Assembly (NCBI RefSeq): GCF_003402475.1
Contig: NZ_BFAB01000012.1
Span: 93,504-157,503, forward strand
Length of the DNA stretch: 64,000 nucleotides
Direction of reading: 5' to 3'
Origin: Mycobacterium sp. MFM001
GTDB lineage: Bacteria > Actinomycetota > Actinomycetes > Mycobacteriales > Mycobacteriaceae
In this document: positions 58,172-64,000 of the stretch, in pieces
Position numbering within the stretch: the first letter of the stretch is position 1
Layout: every line of letters starts with the position of its first letter
The notes under the pieces: generated by a model
Seen by the model: only the letters and a program-made list of their open reading frames with translations
Told to the model about the DNA's origin: nothing
The model's database searches: none
Position numbers and translations under genes: made by a program

Positions 58172-59128
58172 ATGCCCGCATCCGCAGTTTTGAAAACCAC
58201 CGGCGCCGTCGCGCTCGGCTCGGCCGCCGCCGGCATCGGTTACGCCTCGATCATCGAACGCAACGCGTTCGTCGTGCGGGAACTGACCATGCCGGTGCTG
58301 ACGCCGGGCTCGTCGCCGTTGCGGGTGCTGCACATCAGCGACATCCACATGCGGCCGGGCCAGCGCCGCAAGCAGGCGTGGCTGCGGGAACTGGCCGGCT
58401 GGGAGCCCGACCTGGTGGTCAACACCGGCGACAACTTGGCCCACCCGAAGGCGGTGCCCGCGGTGGTGCAGACGCTGGGCGACCTGCTGTCGCTGCCGGG
58501 CGTGTTCGTCTTCGGCAGCAACGACTACTTCGGTCCGCGGCTGAAGAACCCGATGAACTACCTGACCAATCCCGGGCACCGGGTGCACGGCCAGCCGCTG
58601 CCGTGGCAGGACCTGCGCGCGGCGTTCACCGAGCGCGGCTGGCTGGATCTGACCCACAACCGTCGCGAGTTCGAGGTGGCCGGTCTGCACATCGCCGCGG
58701 CCGGCGTGGACGACCCGCACATCGCGCGCGACCGCTACGAGACGATCGCCGGCCCGGCCAGTCCCGCCGCCAATCTGCGGCTGGGGCTGACGCATTCGCC
58801 CGAACCGCGGGTGCTGGACCGCTTCGCCGCCGACGGCTACCAGCTGGTGCTGGCCGGTCACACCCACGGCGGTCAGCTGTGCCTGCCGTTCTACGGTGCC
58901 CTGGTGACGAATTCGGGCCTGGACCGCTCCCGGGCCAAGGGTGCGTCGCGTTGGGGTGCCACGATGCGGCTGCACGTCTCGGCGGGGATCGGCACGTCGC
59001 CGTTTGCGCCCGTGCGGTTCTGCTGCCGTCCCGAGGCGACGCTGCTGACGCTGATCGCCGCGCCGACGGGCGGTCGTGACTCGAACCGCGACCGGGGGCG
59101 TTCGCAGCCAACGTATTCGGTGCATTGA
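58172..59128 (+). CDS. metallophosphoesterase (Rv3683 homologue)
   Basis: A 318-residue phosphoesterase. The metal ligands are in HISDIHMRPG, NTGDN, GSNDYF and LAGHTHGGQ, and a hydrophobic N terminus (VALGSAAAGIGYASII) suggests membrane anchorage. Relatives include YkuE/LpxH-type enzymes that hydrolyse lipid-linked diphosphates, which would suit its place after ponA2, but this is not proven. The stop overlaps the TTG of cds1. Confidence 0.9.
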   Translation: MPASAVLKTTGAVALGSAAAGIGYASIIERNAFVVRELTMPVLTPGSSPLRVLHISDIHMRPGQRRKQAWLRELAGWEPDLVVNTGDNLAHPKAVPAVVQTLGDLLSLPGVFVFGSNDYFGPRLKNPMNYLTNPGHRVHGQPLPWQDLRAAFTERGWLDLTHNRREFEVAGLHIAAAGVDDPHIARDRYETIAGPASPAANLRLGLTHSPEPRVLDRFAADGYQLVLAGHTHGGQLCLPFYGALVTNSGLDRSRAKGASRWGATMRLHVSAGIGTSPFAPVRFCCRPEATLLTLIAAPTGGRDSNRDRGRSQPTYSVH

Positions 59129-60222
59129 CCCGCGTTGCAGACCGCAGCAGGCCGCGTGACTGGACAGACAACGCGATTCGGCTGATCGAGGCCGACGCCC
59201 GTCGCAGCGCCGACACTCATCTGCTGCGCTACCCGCTGCCGTCGGCGTGGAGCGCCGGCGCCGACGTCGAGCTCTACCTCAAAGACGAGACCACGCACAT
59301 CACGGGCAGCCTGAAACACCGGCTAGCCCGGTCATTGTTTTTGTATGCGCTGTGCAACGGCTGGATCGGCGAGGACACCACAGTGGTCGAGGCGTCGTCG
59401 GGGTCGACGGCGGTGTCGGAGGCGTATTTTGCTGCGCTGCTTGGTCTTCCGTTCGTCGCGGTGATGCCTGCGTCGACCAGTGCTTCTAAAGTTGCGTTGA
59501 TCGAATCACAAGGCGGCCGTTGCTATTTCGTGCAGCATTCGGGCGACGTGTACGCCGAGGCGGAACGGGTGGCCCGCGAGACCGGCGGGCATTACCTGGA
59601 TCAGTTCACCAACGCCGAGCGGGCCACCGACTGGCGGGGCAACAACAACATCGCCGAGTCGATCTATGTGCAGATGCGCGACGAGAAGCACCCGATCCCG
59701 GACTGGATCGTCGTCGGGGCGGGCACCGGCGGCACCAGCGCGACGATCGGCCGCTACATCCGCTACCGGCGGCATGCCACGCAGCTATGTGTGGTCGATC
59801 CGGAGAACTCCGCGTTTTTCGCCGCCTACGCCGAGCGCCGCAACGACGTCGTCGTCAACGCGTCGTCACGCATCGAGGGCATCGGTAGGCCACGCGTGGA
59901 GCCGTCGTTTCTGCCCGATGTGGTCGACCGGATGGTCTCGGTTCCCGATGCCGCCTCGATTGCGGCCGCCCGTCACGCCAGCGCAGTGCTGGGTCGTCGG
60001 GTCGGCGCGTCGACGGGCACCAATCTATGGGGAGCTTTCGGCCTAATCGCCGAAATGGTTGCCGAAGGCCGCAGCGGGTCGGTGGTCACGCTGCTCGCCG
60101 ACAGCGGCGACCGCTACGCCGACACCTACTTCTGCGACGAATGGGTCAAGGCCCACGGGCTGGACCCGGCCCCGTCGGCCGCGGCGCTGGCCGAGTTCGA
60201 ACGCTCGTGCAGCTGGGCGTGA
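59125..60222 (+). CDS. cds1: PLP-dependent L-cysteine desulfhydrase Cds1
   Basis: A 365-residue fold-type II PLP enzyme: Lys64 in GSLKHR is the Schiff-base lysine, SSGST at 91-95 binds the phosphate, and GAGTGGTSATI is the glycine-rich loop. It matches Rv3684 (Cds1), which degrades cysteine to H2S, pyruvate and ammonia. The TTG at 59125 overlaps the previous stop (TTGA). Cysteine synthase activity is the alternative annotation. Confidence 0.9.
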   Translation: MTRVADRSRPRDWTDNAIRLIEADARRSADTHLLRYPLPSAWSAGADVELYLKDETTHITGSLKHRLARSLFLYALCNGWIGEDTTVVEASSGSTAVSEAYFAALLGLPFVAVMPASTSASKVALIESQGGRCYFVQHSGDVYAEAERVARETGGHYLDQFTNAERATDWRGNNNIAESIYVQMRDEKHPIPDWIVVGAGTGGTSATIGRYIRYRRHATQLCVVDPENSAFFAAYAERRNDVVVNASSRIEGIGRPRVEPSFLPDVVDRMVSVPDAASIAAARHASAVLGRRVGASTGTNLWGAFGLIAEMVAEGRSGSVVTLLADSGDRYADTYFCDEWVKAHGLDPAPSAAALAEFERSCSWA

Positions 60223-60323
60223 TCCCAGGCTTCCTGCGCTTCGTTGGCCGGAGCGGTCACCAGTAGCCACAGCACACCGAGGACCAAGAGTCCGCCGAAC
60301 ACCACGGCACCAAGGACCGTCAT
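60126..60323 (-). CDS. possible small single-pass membrane protein
   Basis: 65 codons with one convincing helix (VLGAVVFGGLLVLGVLWLLV) followed by a soluble Ala/Ser-rich tail. The ATG at 60323 has GGAAGCGAG upstream. The last 97 bp run antisense to the end of cds1, where codon bias is shared, so only the N-terminal half is independent evidence. It could be real or a chance frame. Confidence 0.45.
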   Translation of the reverse strand: MTVLGAVVFGGLLVLGVLWLLVTAPANEAQEAWDHAQLHERSNSASAAADGAGSSPWALTHSSQK

Positions 60324-60544
60324 GATTGTCTCGCTTCCGTTGCCGAATTCGGTGCATATAAACCGTACTGATACCGGCGGCTATTCCGCTGCATTGTGTG
60401 AGGCACGTCGCGCGGCTGTCCGCGGTGTGATCCACGCGGCACAGTCGTCGGGTTGCAACACTGTTCGGGTACCCGGCGGCTCCGGCGGGCCAATCCGCTT
60501 TGGCGGGCGGTCAGGCCAGTGCGATACGCTGTCGTGGCTTCACG

Positions 60545-60618
<74 letters not shown>

Positions 60619-60697
60619 CATTTTTATGCGTCTAACCGGGGCATTCCCTGGGTAACCACCTTCCTGTTATCTGCTCCCGGACAGGAAGAGGTGTGCA

Positions 60698-62491
60698 ATG
60701 GCAAGCGCTCTGGTTGCCGACTTCGTGTTGGAACGACTGCGCGATTGGGAGATCGAGAAGGTATTCGCCTACGCCGGTGACGGCATCAACGGCCTGCTGG
60801 CAGCCTGGGGGCGCGCCGACAACCAGCCGAAGTTCGTGCAGGCCCGCCACGAGGAGATGGCCGCGTTCGAGGCGGTCGGCTACGCGAAGTTCTCTGGCAA
60901 GCTCGGCGTGTGCGCGGCGACGTCGGGACCGGGCGCGATCCATCTGCTCAATGGCCTCTACGACGCCAAACTCGACCGGGTTCCGGTGCTGGCGATCGTC
61001 GGGCAGACCAACCGCAGCGCGATGGGCGGCTCTTACCAGCAAGAAGTCGACCTGATGAGCCTCTTCAAGGACGTGGCCAGCGAGTACATCCAGATGGTGA
61101 CGGTGCCCGAGCAGCTGCCGAACGTGCTCGACCGCGCCATCCGCACCGCGCTGACCAGGCGCACGGTGACCGCCGTCATCATTCCGGCTGACGTGCAGGA
61201 GCTCGAATATTCGCCGCCCACGCACGCATTCAAGATGGTGCCCTCGAGTCTGGGATTCGAATGGCCCGAGGTCGCAGCCTCCAAAGAGGGTGTGCAGCGG
61301 GCCGCCGAGGTGCTCAACGCCGGCGAACGCGTCGCCATGCTGGTCGGCTGCGGGGCGAAGGGAGCGGTCAAGGAGGTCACCGAGATCGCGGATCTGCTTG
61401 GTGCCGGCGTCGCCAAGCCGCTGCTGGGCAAGGACGTGCTCTCCGACGAACTGCCTTGGGTCACGGGTTCTATCGGGTTGCTCGGCACCCGGCCCAGCTA
61501 CGAGCTGATGCGCGACTGCGACACCCTGCTGACCATCGGCTCGAGTTTCCCCTACACGCAGTTCCTGCCCGGGTTCGGCGACGCTCGTGGTGTGCAGATC
61601 GACATCGACCCGGCGTTGATCGGCATGCGCTACCCCAACGAGGTGAATCTCGTCGGCGACGCCGCGGCCACACTGCGGGAGCTGATCCCGCTGATTCAGC
61701 GCAAGTCCGACCGGTCCTGGCGGGAGAAGATCGAGAAGAACGTGCAGCGCTGGTGGGAAACCATGGAAATGGAAGCCAACGTGTCCGCCGAGCCGATCAA
61801 CCCGATGAAGCTCTTCGCCGAGTTGTCGCCGAAGCTGCCGGACAACGCGATCGTCACTGCCGACTCCGGCTCGTCGGCGAATTGGTATGCGCGCCAACTG
61901 AAATTCCGTGGCAACATGCGGGGGTCCCTGTCGGGCAACCTGGCCACGATGGGTCCCGGGGTGCCCTACGGGATCGGCGGCAAGTTCGCCAACCCGGACC
62001 GCCCGGTGATCGTGTTCGCGGGTGACGGCGCGATGCAGATGAACGGGATGGCCGAGCTGATCACGATCGCGCACTACTGGAAAGAGTGGACCGATCCGCG
62101 GTTGATCGTCACGGTGTTGCACAACAACGACCTCAACCAGGTGACGTGGGAGATGCGGGCAATGGCGGGAGCGCCGAAATTCCCTGAGTCGCAAACACTT
62201 CCAACTGTGGACTACGCGGGCTTCGCAGCCAGTCTGGGCCTGGGCTCGGCGACGCTTACCGATCCGGGGCAGATTGGCTCCGCGTGGGATCAGGCGCTGG
62301 CCGCAGATCGCCCGACTGTGCTCGACGTGCACTGCGATCCCAACATCCCGCCGGTGCCGCCGCATGCGACCTTCGACCAGATGAAGGCCGCCGCCACGTC
62401 AGTGCTCAAGGGCGACGAGGACGCGTTCGGGATGCTCAGGGAGGGCATCAAGGTCAAGGTGCAGGAGTTCATTCCGCGGCGCCGCAAATAA
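60698..62491 (+). CDS. ThDP-dependent pyruvate oxidase/decarboxylase-like enzyme
   Basis: A 597-residue member of the acetolactate synthase/pyruvate oxidase family: catalytic Glu52 in ARHEEM, a central cofactor domain, and the ThDP motif from AGDGAMQMNG to HNNDLN at about residues 440-472. The C-terminal extension is like PoxB-type enzymes, giving acetate from pyruvate, but the FAD-binding determinants cannot be confirmed. An AGGAAGAGG ribosome site precedes the ATG. It may tie in with acs (acetate to acetyl-CoA) and the lactate monooxygenase. Substrate uncertain. Confidence 0.85.
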   Translation: MASALVADFVLERLRDWEIEKVFAYAGDGINGLLAAWGRADNQPKFVQARHEEMAAFEAVGYAKFSGKLGVCAATSGPGAIHLLNGLYDAKLDRVPVLAIVGQTNRSAMGGSYQQEVDLMSLFKDVASEYIQMVTVPEQLPNVLDRAIRTALTRRTVTAVIIPADVQELEYSPPTHAFKMVPSSLGFEWPEVAASKEGVQRAAEVLNAGERVAMLVGCGAKGAVKEVTEIADLLGAGVAKPLLGKDVLSDELPWVTGSIGLLGTRPSYELMRDCDTLLTIGSSFPYTQFLPGFGDARGVQIDIDPALIGMRYPNEVNLVGDAAATLRELIPLIQRKSDRSWREKIEKNVQRWWETMEMEANVSAEPINPMKLFAELSPKLPDNAIVTADSGSSANWYARQLKFRGNMRGSLSGNLATMGPGVPYGIGGKFANPDRPVIVFAGDGAMQMNGMAELITIAHYWKEWTDPRLIVTVLHNNDLNQVTWEMRAMAGAPKFPESQTLPTVDYAGFAASLGLGSATLTDPGQIGSAWDQALAADRPTVLDVHCDPNIPPVPPHATFDQMKAAATSVLKGDEDAFGMLREGIKVKVQEFIPRRRK

Positions 62492-63955
62492 CTAGAAGGG
62501 CGGGTCGTTGCAGGCCGCAACGTGCTCGGCCTGGCGGCCCGCTTCCGCGGCGAGGCGCGCCTCGTTGATGCCACGCTCGTGGGCGATGCGCGCTGCGCGC
62601 TCCTGGGCCCGGGTACGTCGCCGGGTCGGCATCATCAGTCCGCGCTTCTCAGATGCCGGCGGTACCGAGGTAGGTAACGCCAATTCGCCCGTAGGAATGG
62701 CCAGAGCCGGGAAGAGCACGGCACCACCGGGTTTGGTGGTGTACGTGTGACCGGTTGGCGCTGTCCATTCGACTGTGCCATCGGCCAGCTGGCGGTCGGC
62801 CCAACCGCCGATGCCGGTGTAGAAGGTCTTCAAAAGATGGTGGTAACCGCACAGGAGCTTGAGATTCGACGGGTGCGTGGGGCCGAACGGAAACGGGACC
62901 GTGTGGTCGATGTCGCACACCTCGGCCGGCTGGTCGCATCCCGGAAACCGGCATGTCAAATCCCTCAGCCGCACGAATTCCGCCAACGCCGCCGACGGCC
63001 GATACCCGGGCTGTGCATCGGCCGGGGGTGTCGCGAGCGGCTTGAGCTTCGCCGTACCGGCGAGATCCCGCAACGCGGTTGCCGGCAGCGGCCCGAACCC
63101 GGGCAGATAGCCCGGCGCCTCAGAGTCGCCGCCAATGGTGGCCTGCTCGGCCAGCACATGAATGACCACGTCGGTGGCCGGCCGCCGTTGTGCCGCTGGG
63201 CATTCCGGTGAGCCGCACTCACAGCGGATGGTCTCCAGTCCGGCCACCAATGCACCGAGCGCGTCGGCGCGACGTTGCGCCTTGGTGCGCGGATCTGCCG
63301 GGCAAACGGTGGCCGCCAACGAGTCGAGCTTCTGGTCCAAGGCGGCGCCGTCCTGGCCGTGCAGCTGGGCCCACACGCCGGCCAGGCCGGACTCGAGCGG
63401 CGCGACTTCGACATAGCGATCCTCGTTGCGCTGGCCCGGCATCTTTTGGCCGGCCGGGTCGAACCGGGCCACCCACATGTCGATCCGCTCAATGAGTTTG
63501 GGCTCGGATAGCCGCATCCACTTGTGGCCATGTCGAGCGATCGCGGCATCCAGCTTGGCAACCAGCAGGGGATCGTCGACCAACTCGGTGCGGCGTACCA
63601 CCGCGGCCATCAACCGAAAGTCAATGTCTCCCCGCGCGAAGACCTCGGCGACCCGAGGCAGCCGCTCACGTAGGTCGATCGCGTAGCGCAGCCGCCCGCG
63701 GGCCCGTCCCCGGCTGATGCCCAACGCCGCGCCCACCTCGGCCGCCACGTTCTCGTACCCGTCGATGGCCCAGTTGACCCGGTCGGCATCGTCCTCGGGT
63801 GCCCGGCGCGCATACAGCTCACCGATTGCCGCCAACTCGCGCGCGCACATCGCGTTCTGATTGCGCGCCGCCGTCGTGAGGGCGTCGACCACGCCGGCGT
63901 CGTCGACCCCGGCAAAAGGGTCCGTAGCCTGCGGCGATACGCCGTTATCGAACAT
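62492..63955 (-). CDS. DUF222/HNH endonuclease domain protein (13E12 repeat family), second copy
   Basis: A 487-residue relative of the protein at the left end, with the same architecture: DUF222 up to about residue 320, then an HNH module near 330-390 (CRFPGC, DIDHTVPF, GYHHLLKTF). The DNA sequences have clearly diverged, so it is a paralogue, not a recent duplication. The ATG at 63955 lies inside an SOS box, 7 nt after a TAGTGT -10 element, mirroring the first copy. Its stop abuts the ThDP enzyme stop. Confidence 0.9.
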   Translation of the reverse strand: MFDNGVSPQATDPFAGVDDAGVVDALTTAARNQNAMCARELAAIGELYARRAPEDDADRVNWAIDGYENVAAEVGAALGISRGRARGRLRYAIDLRERLPRVAEVFARGDIDFRLMAAVVRRTELVDDPLLVAKLDAAIARHGHKWMRLSEPKLIERIDMWVARFDPAGQKMPGQRNEDRYVEVAPLESGLAGVWAQLHGQDGAALDQKLDSLAATVCPADPRTKAQRRADALGALVAGLETIRCECGSPECPAAQRRPATDVVIHVLAEQATIGGDSEAPGYLPGFGPLPATALRDLAGTAKLKPLATPPADAQPGYRPSAALAEFVRLRDLTCRFPGCDQPAEVCDIDHTVPFPFGPTHPSNLKLLCGYHHLLKTFYTGIGGWADRQLADGTVEWTAPTGHTYTTKPGGAVLFPALAIPTGELALPTSVPPASEKRGLMMPTRRRTRAQERAARIAHERGINEARLAAEAGRQAEHVAACNDPPF

Positions 63956-63968
63956 GTATTCGACACTA
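63948..63968 (-). promoter_or_regulatory. SOS box (63948-63963) and -10 element (63963-63968) of the second HNH gene
   Basis: On the minus strand TCGAATACATGTTCGA (63948-63963) contains the ATG and differs at one base from TCGAAC-N4-GTTCGA. TAGTGT (63963-63968) is exactly 7 nt before the ATG. The spacing is identical to that of the first HNH gene. Confidence 0.8.
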
Positions 63969-64000
63969 CACGCGCCCTATGACCGCGTTGACTCGTCCAA

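Overview
The window is high-GC actinobacterial DNA. PE/PPE/Esx genes, a WhiB regulator, a two-gene Get3-like pair, a Tad pilus locus and gene order matching the Mycobacterium tuberculosis Rv3623-Rv3684 block all point to a Mycobacterium. It is probably a non-tuberculous species, because several M. tuberculosis insertions are missing (PE33, the PE_PGRS genes between the Rv3651 and Rv3654c homologues, and the Rv3636-Rv3643 region) while other genes have been gained. Rv numbers below are from memory of the M. tuberculosis map, not from a search.

Layout. 1-2150: accessory left end with a metal-type MerR regulator and an SOS-box-controlled DUF222/HNH (13E12-type) gene. 2301-7586: lpqG, hpt, tilS, a zincin-like DUF2342 protein, dacB and ppa, in the M. 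tuberculosis order. 7587-14821: a roughly 7 kb accessory block between ppa and the Rv3630 homologue. It holds an ESX-3-like PE-PPE-EsxG-EsxH cassette coupled to an unknown membrane protein, a sulfite-oxidase-fold lipoprotein paired with a TiaS-like kinase-domain protein, an unknown coiled-coil membrane protein, a lactate 2-monooxygenase and a TerC protein. 14875-19917: cell-wall genes, with a flippase-like protein, PpgS and its DUF2304 partner, GalE1 and a large membrane protein. 19966-30615: tRNA-Thr, holB, a class III adenylate cyclase, topA, the Rv3647c homologue, cspA, an MrfA-type helicase and the Rv3651 sensor-domain protein.

30612-35140 is a compact Tad/Flp pilus operon on the minus strand (ssd, tadA, tadB, tadC, flp and two TadE-like genes). 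It is followed by two structured RNAs on either side of a HAD phosphatase: a 6C/B11-type small RNA (minus, about 35270-35367) and an Ms1/MTS2823-type RNA (plus, about 36502-36797). 36841-44513 holds the Rv3662c homologue, the dppABCD peptide importer and acs, with dppA and acs diverging from a 28-bp spacer. 44568-60222 is the stress and cell-envelope block: two serine proteases (Rv3668c-like and MarP), a membrane protein, EphE, NUDIX, thioredoxin-like and Nth proteins, Crp, a metallo-beta-lactamase-fold hydrolase, RidA, a DUF4177 protein, BagA/BagB, WhiB4, PonA2, a metallophosphoesterase and Cds1. 60545-63955 leaves M. tuberculosis synteny again: tRNA-Pro, a pyruvate-oxidase-like ThDP enzyme, and a second SOS-box DUF222/HNH gene.

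Many genes are tightly coupled by ATGA, GTGA, TTGA or CTGA overlaps. Many first genes have a TANNNT -10 hexamer 6-8 nt before the start codon, which is the usual sign of leaderless mycobacterial transcripts. No insertion sequence, CRISPR array or prophage was seen.
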